Assembly: GCF_016595245.1 (NCBI RefSeq)
Contig: NZ_JAENHM010000073.1
Coordinates: 504,365-568,364 of the forward strand
DNA: 64,000 bases
Reading direction: 5' to 3'
DNA from: Azospirillum endophyticum
GTDB taxonomy: Bacteria > Pseudomonadota > Alphaproteobacteria > Azospirillales > Azospirillaceae
This document shows positions 1-8,692 of the stretch, piece after piece (the stretch's first letter is position 1; each line of letters begins with the position of its first letter). The translations under genes were made by a program, and so were the position numbers. The notes beneath the pieces are model-generated. The model saw only the letters and a program-made list of their open reading frames with translations, searched no databases and was not told where the DNA came from.

Positions 1-1
1 G

Positions 2-352
2 ACCGGGATGCCGGAATCCGGCGACATGGGCACCATGCGGGTCAAGGACATGGCGCCCGGCCTGCAGAATCTCGCGCTGGGCATCCCGCTGGGGCAGGCC
101 AGCCCGGTGCTGATGAGCCAGGCCGCCGCGGTCATCCTGATCGTCTGCAAGCGCGACATGCCGATGATCCAGCCGCCGCCGGAAGCCCAGCCGGCCCCGC
201 CGCCGCCGCCGGCCCCGACGCCGATCCAGGAAGCCAAGCTTCCCGGCCGCGAGGAGGTGGAGCACGACCTGATCAACGAGCGGGCCGAGCTGCTGTCGCG
301 CCGCTATCTGCGCGACCTGCGCCGTTCCGCCTTCATCGAGACGCGCCTGTGA
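2..352 (+). CDS. surA: SurA-type periplasmic peptidyl-prolyl isomerase, C-terminal fragment
   Basis: Only the last ~116 residues lie in the window; the gene starts upstream. The visible part looks like the end of a parvulin (rotamase) domain (a QNLALGIPLGQASPVL stretch), then a Pro-rich linker (residues PPPEAQPAPPPPPAP) and a charged tail with LLSRRYLRDLRRSAFIETRL. That tail is typical of SurA/PpiC outer-membrane-protein chaperones: the N-terminal helix and this C-terminal helix pack into one chaperone core. SurA works in the periplasm on unfolded porins. Its stop overlaps the start of pdxA, and surA-pdxA order is common in proteobacteria. The family call rests on the tail and the context, since the N-terminal two thirds cannot be seen. 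Confidence 0.75.
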   Translation, partial: TGMPESGDMGTMRVKDMAPGLQNLALGIPLGQASPVLMSQAAAVILIVCKRDMPMIQPPPEAQPAPPPPPAPTPIQEAKLPGREEVEHDLINERAELLSRRYLRDLRRSAFIETRL

Positions 353-1377
353 TGGCCGCCCCGCCGAAGGACCTGCCGCTGGCCCTCACCATGGGGGAGC
401 CGGCCGGCATCGGCGGGGACATCACGCTGAAGGCCTGGGCGGCCCGGCACGAGGCCGGCCTGCCGCGCTTCGTCGTCCTCGACGACCCCGCAAGGCTAGC
501 GGCGTTGGCCGGCAAGCTCGGACTGGCGGTTCCGGTGCAGGCCGTGTCCTCCCCGGAGGAGGGGGCCACGCTGTTCGACCGGGCCCTCCCGGTGCTGCCG
601 GTCGGGCTCGGCGTGCCGGCCGTCGCCGGCAAGCCCGATCCCGCCAACGGCGCGGCGGTGATCGCCAGCATCGACCGGGCGGTCGCCCTGGTGCAGGCCG
701 GGCGGGCCGCCGCCGTGGTCACCAACCCGATCCAGAAATCCTCGCTCTACGCCGCCGGATTCCGCCATCCCGGCCACACGGAATATCTGGCGCATCTGGC
801 CGGCCTGAGCGATGAGCCGATCATGATGCTGGCGGCGGCCGACCTGCGGGTGGTGCCGGTCACCATTCATGTGTCGGTGCGCGACGCGGTGGATTTGCTG
901 ACCACCGAGGCCATCGTCCATGCCGGCCGCGTCACCGCGGCGGCGCTCGCCCGCGATTTCGGCATCGACCGCCCGCGGCTGGCCGTCGCCGGCCTCAATC
1001 CCCATGCGGGGGAGGGTGGGGCGATGGGGCGTGAGGAAATCGACGTCATCGAGCCCGCCGTCGCCCTGTTGCGCGCCGACGGCATCGACGTCTCCGGCCC
1101 CCATCCGCCCGACACCATGTTCCATGCCGCCGCCCGCCGCGGCTACGACGTTGCGCTGTGCATGTACCACGATCAGGCGTTGATCCCGGTGAAGACGGTG
1201 GATTTTGACGGCGGCGTGAACATCACCCTGGGGCTGCCCTTTGTCCGCACGTCTCCCGATCACGGGACCGCGCTGGACATCGCCGGCACGGGCAAGGCCA
1301 ATGCGACGAGCCTGATCGCGGCGCTGAAGACGGCCGACCTGATGGCGCGGAACCGGCTGCGATCGCCCGCACCCTGA
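349..1377 (+). CDS. pdxA: 4-hydroxythreonine-4-phosphate dehydrogenase PdxA
   Basis: NAD-dependent, metal-dependent oxidation and decarboxylation of 4-phosphohydroxy-L-threonine in the DXP-dependent vitamin B6 pathway; cytoplasmic homodimer. Family signatures: MGEPAGIGGDI near the N-terminus, HPGHTEYLAHL, the NPHAGEGG segment around residue 217 and MYHDQALIPVK around 272, which carry the metal-binding histidines. Length ~341 is normal. Two starts are possible, GTG at 349 or ATG at 352; both overlap the surA stop, so translation is probably coupled. The partner enzyme gene pdxJ lies 4.5 kb downstream in the same window. A strong hairpin terminator follows. Confidence 0.97.
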   Translation: MMAAPPKDLPLALTMGEPAGIGGDITLKAWAARHEAGLPRFVVLDDPARLAALAGKLGLAVPVQAVSSPEEGATLFDRALPVLPVGLGVPAVAGKPDPANGAAVIASIDRAVALVQAGRAAAVVTNPIQKSSLYAAGFRHPGHTEYLAHLAGLSDEPIMMLAAADLRVVPVTIHVSVRDAVDLLTTEAIVHAGRVTAAALARDFGIDRPRLAVAGLNPHAGEGGAMGREEIDVIEPAVALLRADGIDVSGPHPPDTMFHAAARRGYDVALCMYHDQALIPVKTVDFDGGVNITLGLPFVRTSPDHGTALDIAGTGKANATSLIAALKTADLMARNRLRSPAP

Positions 1378-1395
1378 GGGGTTCGTCTCCCGAAA

Positions 1396-1427
1396 CGAAA
1401 AAGGAGCGCCGATGCGCTCCTTTTTTC
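1396..1427. terminator. Bidirectional intrinsic terminator between pdxA and the NYN gene
   Basis: Seven-base-pair stem GGAGCGC / GCGCTCC (1403-1409 with 1414-1420), loop CGAT, six T on the plus side and a run of A before the stem, so it can also serve the convergent minus-strand gene. Confidence 0.85.
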
Positions 1428-1446
1428 ATGCCGGTTTCCGCTGCGG

Positions 1447-2088
1447 TCAGCCGCGGTCGTCGGGGTCGTACATGGTCGGGCCGCTTTGGTGGTCGTGGTG
1501 GGTGGAGCCCTGTTCGCGGTGGTGATGGGCGCGGGCGATGAAGGGCGCCAGTTCCTGGAGTTCGATGAAGTTGTCGGCCTGCCGGCGCAATTCGTCGGCG
1601 ACCATCGGCGGCTGCGAGCGGACGGTGCTGACGACGCTGCAGCGCACGCCCTTGCGCTGGACCGCTTCCACCAGCCGGCGGAAGTCGCCGTCGCCGGAGA
1701 AGAGCAGGATGTGGTCGACATGGTCGGCCATCTCCATCACGTCGATGGCCAGCTCGATGTCCATGTTGCCCTTGATCTTGCGCCGGCCCGAAGCGTCGGT
1801 GAACTCCTTGGTCGGCTTGGTCACCATCGTGTAGCCGTTGTAGTCGAGCCAGTCGACCAGAGGACGAATTGGCGAGTATTCCTGATCCTCGACAAGCGCG
1901 GTATAGTAGAAAGCGCGCATCAGTCGACCTTCTCCGGCAAAGCCGTCACGCAACCTCTTATAATCGATATCGAAGCCCAATGAACGCGCCGCGGCGTAGA
2001 GGTTGGCGCCGTCGATGAAAAGGGCGAGGCGTTCCTCTTTGTAAAACAACTTGCTGACATCGCGCGGCAAAGTAGAATTGCGGTCCAA
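1447..2088 (-). CDS. NYN domain protein, LabA/DUF88 family (PIN-like RNase fold)
   Basis: LabA/DUF88-type NYN protein. The NYN fold is a PIN-like nuclease fold, and the acidic residues that bind metal are visible: LFIDGANLYAAAR, GNMDIELAIDVMEMA and ILLFSGDGDFRRLVEAV. The His-rich C-terminus is not conserved in general. I choose a TTG start at 2088: AAAGGA lies 7 nt upstream, and a good sigma70-like promoter (-10 at 2160-2165) would put the transcript start downstream of the ATG at 2184, which opens a longer frame. The product is then 213 residues. Substrate unknown; relatives have been linked to RNA processing. Family is sure, nuclease activity is inferred. Confidence 0.85.
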   Translation of the reverse strand: MDRNSTLPRDVSKLFYKEERLALFIDGANLYAAARSLGFDIDYKRLRDGFAGEGRLMRAFYYTALVEDQEYSPIRPLVDWLDYNGYTMVTKPTKEFTDASGRRKIKGNMDIELAIDVMEMADHVDHILLFSGDGDFRRLVEAVQRKGVRCSVVSTVRSQPPMVADELRRQADNFIELQELAPFIARAHHHREQGSTHHDHQSGPTMYDPDDRG

Positions 2089-2159
2089 TGCAGGATCCTT
2101 TCGTCGTTGCTTGTGAAAATTGACGGAACATGCGCAATAAGCCCGCGTTCCAAATTTGA

Positions 2160-2188
2160 AATCTAGTGTATCATGCATAAACATTCAA
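2160..2188 (-). promoter_or_regulatory. Sigma70-like promoter for the NYN gene
   Basis: Read on the minus strand: TTGAAT, 17 nt spacer, TAGATT. The predicted start near 2153 makes the upstream ATG unusable and supports the TTG start at 2088. Confidence 0.5.
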
Positions 2189-2290
2189 GGGGGATACGGG
2201 CGTCGACTATTTCCGAACTCCGCTCGCGCCGGAGGAGGACATCCTTTAGGACGCTCATCTGACGCAATGCAGCAACGCTGTCGTTCGCGC

Positions 2291-2319
2291 TTGCACCTAT
2301 CGGGCCACATCCATATAGT
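2291..2319 (+). promoter_or_regulatory. Sigma70-like promoter for rpoZ
   Basis: TTGCAC (2291-2296), 17 nt spacer, TATAGT (2314-2319), 35 nt before the rpoZ ATG. A good housekeeping match in a very GC-rich context. Confidence 0.6.
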
Positions 2320-2353
2320 CTAGAGCCTCCTTTGAATCCGGAGTTCGTCTGGC

Positions 2354-2788
2354 ATGGCCCGCGTTACCGTTGAAGATTGCGTCCTGAAGGTTCCCAACCG
2401 TTTCGAGCTGGTCATGATGGCCGCCCAGCGCGCCCGTGAGGTGGCGAGCGGCGCTCCGCTGTCGATCGACCGCGACAACGACAAGAACCCGGTCGTGGCG
2501 CTCCGCGAGATCGCGGACGAGACGGTGTCGCTGGACTATCTGAAGAACGCCCTGATCAAGGGCCACCAGAAGCATGTCGAGCCGGACGAGCCGGAAGAAG
2601 AGATCGTCGAGCTGATGGCCGGCGAGAATGATTGGGCCGCCCGTGGCAACACCTCGCTCGGTGACGAAGACGGCATGAGCGAGAGCGACGGCGAGGAGTT
2701 GGGCGAGGAAGACGACATCGCCGCCGACATGGATGCGGAGCCGGGTGCCGGTTTCGCCATGACCGAGGATCCCGACGGAGACCTCTGA
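2354..2788 (+). CDS. rpoZ: RNA polymerase omega subunit
   Basis: Omega subunit, which helps assemble and stabilise RNA polymerase and, in E. coli, forms part of one ppGpp site. Starts MARVTVEDCVLKVPNRFELVM, the standard omega opening, followed by AAQRAREV and NPVVALREIADETV. At 144 residues it is longer than the E. coli protein (91): the C-terminal half is an acidic tail (EPDEPEEEIVEL ... EEDDIAADMD), as in other Rhodospirillales. It sits directly before rsh, as in many proteobacteria, which pairs a ppGpp target with the ppGpp enzyme. A GC-rich hairpin without a T-run at 2814-2834 separates the two genes. Confidence 0.97.
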   Translation: MARVTVEDCVLKVPNRFELVMMAAQRAREVASGAPLSIDRDNDKNPVVALREIADETVSLDYLKNALIKGHQKHVEPDEPEEEIVELMAGENDWAARGNTSLGDEDGMSESDGEELGEEDDIAADMDAEPGAGFAMTEDPDGDL

Positions 2789-2930
2789 TTCTGGACAACG
2801 ACCGCAGGACCCGGAGGGGGCGCAGCGCCCCCTCGCCGCATACAAGGGTGGGGGGCATCCGGCTCCCCTTCGGTCCGCTCGGGACCGCCACGCAGATTTT
2901 TGAGGCGCCGCGCGCGCCGGGTCGGGCCAC

Positions 2931-5090
2931 ATGATCCGGCAGTATGAGCTTGTCGAGCGCGTCAAGGCGTATGATCCCACCGCCGACGAGGATCTGCTCA
3001 ACCGCGCCTATGTCTTCTCGATGAAGGCGCACGGATCGCAGACGCGCGCGTCCGGCGATCCCTATTTCCTGCATCCGCTGGAAGTCGCCGGCATCCTGAC
3101 GCAGATGAAGCTGGACGCCGGCACCATCGCCACGGCGCTGCTTCACGACACGGTCGAAGACACCGTCGCCACGCTCGAGGACATCGAGCGGGTGTTCGGC
3201 AAGGAGATCGCCCGGCTGGTCGACGGCGTCACCAAGCTGTCGCGGCTGGAGCTGAACAGCGAACAGGCCAAGCAGGCGGAGAATTTCCGCAAGCTGGTGA
3301 TCGCGATGTCGGAGGACATCCGCGTGTTGCTGGTGAAGCTGGCCGACCGGCTTCACAACATGCGCACGCTGTTCCACCTGAAGAAGCCGGAAAAGCGCCG
3401 CCGCATCGCTCGCGAAACCATCGAGATCTATTCGCCCTTGGCCGAACGCATCGGCATGCACAAGATCAAGGACGAGCTGGACGATCTCGCCTTCGCCGAG
3501 CTGAACCCCGACGCGCGCGACAGCATCCTGGCCCAGCTGGCCCGCCTGCGCAGCGAGGGTGAGAACCGCGTCCAGACCATCATCACCGAACTGCGCGAAC
3601 TGCTGGCCGTCGAAGGGCTGCCGGAAGCGACGGTGTCGGGGCGCGAGAAGTCGGCCTATTCGATCTGGCGCAAGCTGCAGCGCAAGAACGTCAGCTTCGA
3701 GCAGCTGTCCGACATCATGGCTTTCCGCATCACGGTCGGCTCGGTCGGCGAGTGCTATCAGGCGCTGGGCGTCGTCCACGCCCATTATCCGGTCGTGCCG
3801 GGGCGCTTCAAGGACTATATCTCCACGCCCAAGCCCAACGGCTACCGCAGCCTGCATACCGGGGTGATCGGTCCCGGCCGCAACCGGATCGAAATCCAGA
3901 TCCGCACGGCGGACATGCACGAGATCGCCGAGCTGGGCGTCGCTGCCCACTGGGCCTACAAGTCGGACCATCAGCCGCGGCCCAACGGTGGCGAGTACCG
4001 CTGGCTGCGCGAACTGCTCGACATCCTGGAGCATGCCCAGAAGCCGGAAGAGTTCCTGGAGCACACCAAGCTGGAGCTGTTCCAGGATCAGGTGTTCTGC
4101 TTCACGCCCAAGGGCGACCTGATCGCCCTGCCGCGCGGCGCCACCCCGGTCGACTTCGCCTATGCCGTCCATTCCCAGGTCGGCGACCATTGCGTCGGCG
4201 CCAAGATCAACGGCCGCATGCTGCCGCTGCGCACCCAGCTGCAGAACGGCGACCAGGTCGACATCGTCACCTCCAAGGCGCAGACGCCGGTTCCGGGCTG
4301 GGAACGCTTCGTCGTCACCGGCAAGGCGCGCGCCCGTATCCGCAAGTTCCTGCGCACCCAGCAGCGCGCCCAGTACATGGAACTGGGCCGCGGCATGCTG
4401 ATGCGGCAGTTCAAGTCCGAAGGATACGAGTTCACCGAAAAGGCGCTGGAAAACGCCGCCAAGATTTTCCAGCAGCCGTCGGTGGACGACCTGATGGCCG
4501 GTGTCGGCTCCGGTCTGCATTCTGTGCGCGAGGTCTTCCACGCGGTCTTCCCCGGCCACAAGGCCCAGGCCGCTCCCGCCGTCCGCGAGACGGAGGAAAG
4601 CGCGCCCAAGCCGAAGGCCAAGGCGCGCAAGGAATCGGCCCTGCCGATCCGCGGCCTGATCCCGGGCATGGCCGTGCATTATGCCCGCTGCTGCCACCCG
4701 CTGCCCGGCGACCGCATCGTCGGCATCGTCACCACCGGCAAGGGCGTGACGATCCACACCATCGACTGCGAAACGCTGGAAAGCTTCCATGAATCGCCGG
4801 AGCGCTGGATCGACGTCTCGTGGGAGACCGGGCCGGATTCGCCGGAGGAGCATGTCGGCCGCGTCAGCGTCGTCATCGCCAACGAGCAGGGCTCGCTCGG
4901 CACGCTGTTCACGGTGATCGGCAAGAACCAGGGCAACGTCATCCACCAGAAGATCACGAACCGCAGCACCGATTATTTCGAACTGCTGATCGACATCGAC
5001 GTGAAGGATGCCAAGCACCTGACCAACATCATGGCCGCGTTGCGGGCGACCCCGGCCATCCATTCGGTGGAGCGGGCGCGGGGACGGTGA
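2931..5090 (+). CDS. rsh: Bifunctional (p)ppGpp synthetase/hydrolase, RelA/SpoT family
   Basis: Makes and degrades the alarmone (p)ppGpp in the stringent response. Domains in order: HD hydrolase (H48; HDTVEDT with H72-D73), so hydrolase activity should be intact; synthetase domain around residues 230-370 (SDIMAFRI, KDYISTPKPNGYRSLHT, EIQIRT); TGS domain (VFCFTPKGDLIALPRGATPV); a variable segment rich in Lys/Ala; and a C-terminal ACT domain (VSVVIANEQGSLGTLFTVI). Length 719 is normal for the single Rsh of alphaproteobacteria. Both catalytic halves look complete. It follows rpoZ at a distance of 142 nt. Confidence 0.97.
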   Translation: MIRQYELVERVKAYDPTADEDLLNRAYVFSMKAHGSQTRASGDPYFLHPLEVAGILTQMKLDAGTIATALLHDTVEDTVATLEDIERVFGKEIARLVDGVTKLSRLELNSEQAKQAENFRKLVIAMSEDIRVLLVKLADRLHNMRTLFHLKKPEKRRRIARETIEIYSPLAERIGMHKIKDELDDLAFAELNPDARDSILAQLARLRSEGENRVQTIITELRELLAVEGLPEATVSGREKSAYSIWRKLQRKNVSFEQLSDIMAFRITVGSVGECYQALGVVHAHYPVVPGRFKDYISTPKPNGYRSLHTGVIGPGRNRIEIQIRTADMHEIAELGVAAHWAYKSDHQPRPNGGEYRWLRELLDILEHAQKPEEFLEHTKLELFQDQVFCFTPKGDLIALPRGATPVDFAYAVHSQVGDHCVGAKINGRMLPLRTQLQNGDQVDIVTSKAQTPVPGWERFVVTGKARARIRKFLRTQQRAQYMELGRGMLMRQFKSEGYEFTEKALENAAKIFQQPSVDDLMAGVGSGLHSVREVFHAVFPGHKAQAAPAVRETEESAPKPKAKARKESALPIRGLIPGMAVHYARCCHPLPGDRIVGIVTTGKGVTIHTIDCETLESFHESPERWIDVSWETGPDSPEEHVGRVSVVIANEQGSLGTLFTVIGKNQGNVIHQKITNRSTDYFELLIDIDVKDAKHLTNIMAALRATPAIHSVERARGR

Positions 5091-5232
5091 TGCGCCCGCT
5101 GTCACCCGGTACAGCGGGCGATGCTCGCTGCACCGCCGCTCCGTTGCTGCGACGGTTCTCTGGTAAATGCACACGGAATGGGTTCGCAGCGCGAAGACGC
5201 ACCAGTGACGCCGTGCGACAAGAGTAGGGAAC

Positions 5233-5613
5233 ATGCGGCTCGATAAGCTTATTCTGCCGTTTTCGGTTGCTGCAGTGTGCTTAACGCCAATTTATGGCGC
5301 CTATGCCGGCAACGGGAAGACGTTGTTCGTGGAGAGATGCGCGATGTGTCATGGGCCGGATGCGAAAGGCTCCGGTCCGTTGGCGGGCAAAAGCGACCCT
5401 CCGACCCCTGATTTGACGACCCCGGCCTTCAAGAAGCGTCTGGCGGACTATCCCGGCGTCATCGTGTCGTCGATCATACTCCGCCCAAACGGGGATTTGA
5501 TCCCTAGAACATTGAAGGACAATGGCTATCGGCTTCCTCCGCATGCATGGACCGTCAAGGATTTTCGCGATCTGAACGAGTATCTGGGCGGCGTGATCCA
5601 CAGGTCGAAATAA
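5233..5613 (+). CDS. Small periplasmic c-type cytochrome lacking the usual Met ligand
   Basis: A 126-residue class-I-like cytochrome c. The signal peptide is residues 1-25 (hydrophobic, ending AYA). One heme site, CAMCH (C36, C39, H40). In the typical family the sixth ligand is Met in a (M)PPHAW-type motif near the end; here the motif is L101-P-P-H-A-W106, and the protein has no Met after residue 38. The heme is therefore either His-ligated (H104 is a candidate) or five-coordinate. RBS AGTAGGGA precedes the ATG. Codons are less G/C-biased than in the neighbours, which hints at more recent arrival. It is flanked by rsh and pdxJ, which give no hint of a redox partner. Confidence 0.85.
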   Translation: MRLDKLILPFSVAAVCLTPIYGAYAGNGKTLFVERCAMCHGPDAKGSGPLAGKSDPPTPDLTTPAFKKRLADYPGVIVSSIILRPNGDLIPRTLKDNGYRLPPHAWTVKDFRDLNEYLGGVIHRSK

Positions 5614-5856
5614 GGAAAATCCGCTGGGATCGGCGATGCGGCGAACAGGTTGCGGAAGACACCGTAGAGGCTTTTCAGCCGCCGCCTTGGCCATTCTCCC
5701 TGTCCGGCCATCGGCCGGATGGTCGTGGAGACGGTAAATTCCCTGTCATCCGTGATCGCATCGGTCGGTTCGGCGTGACGGAAGGCCGAAGCACCGCTAT
5801 ATAGACGGAATCGTCCCCGCCCGTTCTGGCGGGTGGCGACGCATTGGAGTCCGTGC

Positions 5857-6645
5857 ATGTCCCGTTTCCTGCGCCTCGGCGTGAACATCGACCATGTGGC
5901 GACCGTCCGCAACGCGCGCGGCGGGACGCATCCCGATCCCGTGCGCGCCGCGAAGCTTGCCATCGAGGCCGGGGCCGACGGGATCACCGCCCATCTGCGC
6001 GAGGACCGCCGCCACATCGTCGATCGCGACATCGAACGGCTGATGGCCGAAATCGACCGTCCGCTGAATTTCGAGATGGCGGCGACCGACGAGATGCTGG
6101 ACATCGCCCTGCGCCACAAGCCGCATGCCGCCTGCCTCGTCCCCGAAAAGCGCACCGAGGTGACGACCGAGGGTGGGCTGGACGTGATCGGCCAGTACGA
6201 CCATCTGATCCGTCCGGTCGGCGACCTGGGCGCCGCCGGCATCCGTGTCTCGCTGTTCATCGATCCGGAGCCGGCGCAGCTCGACGCCGCCAAGCGCCTC
6301 GGCGCTCCCGTGGTGGAACTGCACACCGGCGCCTATTGCGATGCCCACAGCCCGGCGGAGCGTGAGGCGGAACTGGCCCGCATCGTCCGCGCCGCCGCCC
6401 ATGCCGAGGCGATCGGGCTGGAATGCCATGCCGGCCACGGCCTGAGCTATGACACCGTCGGTCCCGTAGCGGCCATTCCGACCATCGTCGAACTGAACAT
6501 CGGCCATTTTCTGATCGGCGAGGCGATCTTCGTCGGTCTGACCAACTCCATCGCCCGCATGCGCAAGGCGATGGACACGGCGCGGGCCGCCGCATCCCAG
6601 GCCGGAACGGGCTCCGTATCCCAGGCCGGAACGGCCTCCGCATGA
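5857..6645 (+). CDS. pdxJ: Pyridoxine 5'-phosphate synthase PdxJ
   Basis: Condenses 1-deoxyxylulose-5-phosphate with 3-amino-2-oxopropyl phosphate to pyridoxine 5'-phosphate, the ring-closing step of the DXP-dependent B6 pathway; cytoplasmic TIM barrel. Recognised from MSRFLRLGVNIDHVATVRNARGG..., ITAHLREDRRHI, FEMAATDEM, CLVPEKR, VELHTGAYCD and GHGLSYDTV. I take the ATG at 5857 (GGAG about 8 nt upstream) rather than an in-frame ATG at 5833. The C-terminus carries a tandem duplication, SQAGTGSV-SQAGTASA, from a 24-bp DNA repeat. The stop overlaps the acpS start. Confidence 0.97.
   Translation: MSRFLRLGVNIDHVATVRNARGGTHPDPVRAAKLAIEAGADGITAHLREDRRHIVDRDIERLMAEIDRPLNFEMAATDEMLDIALRHKPHAACLVPEKRTEVTTEGGLDVIGQYDHLIRPVGDLGAAGIRVSLFIDPEPAQLDAAKRLGAPVVELHTGAYCDAHSPAEREAELARIVRAAAHAEAIGLECHAGHGLSYDTVGPVAAIPTIVELNIGHFLIGEAIFVGLTNSIARMRKAMDTARAAASQAGTGSVSQAGTASA
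6595..6642 (+). repeat. Two tandem copies of a 24-bp unit at the 3' end of pdxJ
   Basis: Units at 6595-6618 and 6619-6642 differ at two positions and encode the repeated octapeptide SQAGT(G/A)S(V/A). In frame, so PdxJ is only lengthened at its tail. Confidence 0.85.
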
Positions 6646-7142
6646 TGATGTCCGGCACCATCCTCGGCATCGGCAACGACCTGATCGATATCCGGCGGGT
6701 CGAGAAATCGCTGGAGCGCTTCGGGCAGCGTTTCATCGACCGCATCTTCACCGATGTCGAACAGGCCAAGTCCGAACGCCGCGCCAGCTCGGCCGCGAAG
6801 AACGATGCGCGCGCCTCGACCTATGCCAAGCGTTTCGCCGCCAAGGAGGCCTGCTCCAAGGCGCTCGGCACCGGTTTTCGCGACGGAGTGTTCTGGCGCG
6901 ACATGGGTGTGGTGAACCTGCCGTCCGGTCAGCCCACCATGCGCCTGACCGGCGGGGCGCTGGCCCGGCTGGAGGCGATCACGCCGGCCGGCATGCGTGC
7001 CCGCATCCATGTGACGCTGACCGACGAATACCCGATGGCCGAGGCCTTCGTCGTCATCAGCGCCGAACCGATCGAGTCCGCCCCCGCCCAGCCCGGCTTT
7101 ACCGAGCCCGCAATGCCCACCAAGACGGCGAACCCAGAATGA
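6642..7142 (+). CDS. acpS: Holo-acyl-carrier-protein synthase AcpS
   Basis: Transfers phosphopantetheine from CoA to acyl carrier protein, which activates it for fatty-acid synthesis. Starts (M)SGTILGIGNDLIDIRRVEK with the Mg-binding Asp, then FAAKEACSKALGTGF with the second acidic ligand. At 166 residues it is longer than usual (~125) because of an insertion (SSAAKNDARAS) and a C-terminal extension. The ATG overlaps the pdxJ stop and its own stop overlaps lepB, so pdxJ-acpS-lepB are translationally coupled. Starts at 6645 or 6648 are also possible. Confidence 0.95.
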   Translation: MMMSGTILGIGNDLIDIRRVEKSLERFGQRFIDRIFTDVEQAKSERRASSAAKNDARASTYAKRFAAKEACSKALGTGFRDGVFWRDMGVVNLPSGQPTMRLTGGALARLEAITPAGMRARIHVTLTDEYPMAEAFVVISAEPIESAPAQPGFTEPAMPTKTANPE

Positions 7143-7906
7143 CCTTTCAGAAAGAAACGGCGTCCAACGCCAAGACCAAGGAATCCGGGTTCGTGGAAAC
7201 CATCAAGACGGTGATCTTCGCCGTACTGATCGCCTTCGGCGTGCGGACCTTCGCCTTCGAGCCGTTCAACATCCCGTCGGGCTCGATGATCCCGACGCTG
7301 TTGATCGGCGACTATCTGTTCGTGTCGAAATTCAGCTACGGCTACAGCAAATACACGGTCGGCTTCGGCCTGCCGCTGTTTGAAGGCCGCATCCTCGGCT
7401 CCATGCCGGAGCGGGGCGACGTGGCGGTGTTCAAGCTGCCGCGCGACAACAAGACCGACTACATCAAGCGGGTGATCGGCCTGCCGGGCGATACCGTCCA
7501 GATGATCGGCGGCATCCTGCACATCAACGGCCAGCCGGTGAAGCGGGAGCGGATCGAGGACTACGTGACGACCGACTCGCTGGGGCGGAGCATCCGCACC
7601 GCGCAGTTCATCGAAACGCTGCCCAACGGCCGCACCCACCGCATCATCGAGGAGTCGGACAACGGCCCGCTCGACAACACGCCGGTGTTCAAGGTCCCCG
7701 AGGGCCATCTGTTCATGATGGGCGACAACCGCGACAACTCGCTGGACAGCCGCGTGCCGTCGCAGGTCGGGTTCGTTCCCATCGAGAACATGGTCGGCCG
7801 TGCCGAATTCCTGTTCTTCTCGCTCGACGAGGGCACGCGCTTCTACGAGATCTGGCGCTGGCCGGTCGATCTGCGCTTCAGCCGCCTGTTCAACGGAGTC
7901 CGGTAA
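7139..7906 (+). CDS. lepB: Signal peptidase I
   Basis: Inner-membrane serine protease that removes signal peptides from exported proteins. One N-terminal transmembrane segment at about residues 21-40, then the catalytic Ser49 in IPSGSMIPTL and the general base Lys110 in DYIKRVIGLPGD; the box GDNRDNSLDSR is also present. Length 255 is normal for the single-TM alphaproteobacterial type. Overlaps acpS by 4 nt and abuts rnc; the acpS-lepB-rnc-era order is classic. Confidence 0.97.
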   Translation: MTFQKETASNAKTKESGFVETIKTVIFAVLIAFGVRTFAFEPFNIPSGSMIPTLLIGDYLFVSKFSYGYSKYTVGFGLPLFEGRILGSMPERGDVAVFKLPRDNKTDYIKRVIGLPGDTVQMIGGILHINGQPVKRERIEDYVTTDSLGRSIRTAQFIETLPNGRTHRIIEESDNGPLDNTPVFKVPEGHLFMMGDNRDNSLDSRVPSQVGFVPIENMVGRAEFLFFSLDEGTRFYEIWRWPVDLRFSRLFNGVR

Positions 7907-8692
7907 GTGTCCACCGTCACCATGGCGCCCGCCGATGCGGGTGCCGGCTCGGAAGCCGAGGCCGACGGCGCCCTCCGGTCGGCGGACGTTGCGGGTCTCG
8001 CGCGTGCGCTGGGCTACGAGTTTTCCAACCCGTCGCTCCTGCAAGACGCCGTCACCCATCCCAGCCTGATGGGGCTGGAGCGCGCCGGCCGCAAGTCGCA
8101 CAACGGGCCGGGCATCGCCTATGAGCGGCTCGAGTTCCTGGGCGACCGCGTCGTCGGGCTGGTGGTCGCGCAATGGCTGCTGGAACGCTATCCCAACGAG
8201 CGCGAGGGCGCGCTCGCCAAGCGGCATGCCGCCCTGGTGCGCCGGGAATCGCTGGGCCGCGTCGCCGATACCGTCGGGCTGGGCGCCTATCTGCGTCTGT
8301 CGCCGGCGGAGGCGCTGAGCGGCGGTCGCGAGAACCGGACCATCCTGGGCGACGCCTGCGAGGCGGTACTGGGGGCGATGTATCTTGACGGCGGGCTGGA
8401 GCCGGTCACGCGCTTCGTCCGGCAGGCGCTGGCGGGCGAGATCGACAAGGCGACCCCGCCGCCGCTGGACAGCAAGACGACGCTGCAGGAATGGGCGCAG
8501 GGGCGCGGCAAGCCGCTGCCCCGCTATGAACTGATCGAACGCAGCGGCCCGGCGCACGAGTCGCTGTTCGTGGTTGCGGTGCATGTCGCGGGCATGGATC
8601 CGGTCTCCGGCTCCGGCTCGTCGAAGCGCATCGCGGAAAAGAAGGCGGCGAGCGCGTTGCTGCGCCAGGTAGGAGTGCAAGTCGATGACTGA
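7907..8692 (+). CDS. rnc: Ribonuclease III
   Basis: Double-strand-specific endoribonuclease that processes rRNA precursors and sRNA/mRNA duplexes. The catalytic domain carries the signature ERLEFLGDRV (residues 73-82; E76 and D80 among the acidic metal-binding residues) and NRTILGDACEAVLGAMYLDGG. A dsRNA-binding domain follows (DSKTTLQEWAQGRGKPLPRY ... KRIAEKKAASALL). GTG start immediately after the lepB stop. The first ~25 residues are an Ala/Asp-rich extension not needed for the fold. Its end overlaps era by 8 nt. Confidence 0.97.
   Translation: MSTVTMAPADAGAGSEAEADGALRSADVAGLARALGYEFSNPSLLQDAVTHPSLMGLERAGRKSHNGPGIAYERLEFLGDRVVGLVVAQWLLERYPNEREGALAKRHAALVRRESLGRVADTVGLGAYLRLSPAEALSGGRENRTILGDACEAVLGAMYLDGGLEPVTRFVRQALAGEIDKATPPPLDSKTTLQEWAQGRGKPLPRYELIERSGPAHESLFVVAVHVAGMDPVSGSGSSKRIAEKKAASALLRQVGVQVDD

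Noticed and set aside
2556..5234. A long open frame on the minus strand covering rsh
   Set aside because: It is antisense to a complete, well-conserved gene; high GC and G/C third positions keep such frames open by chance.
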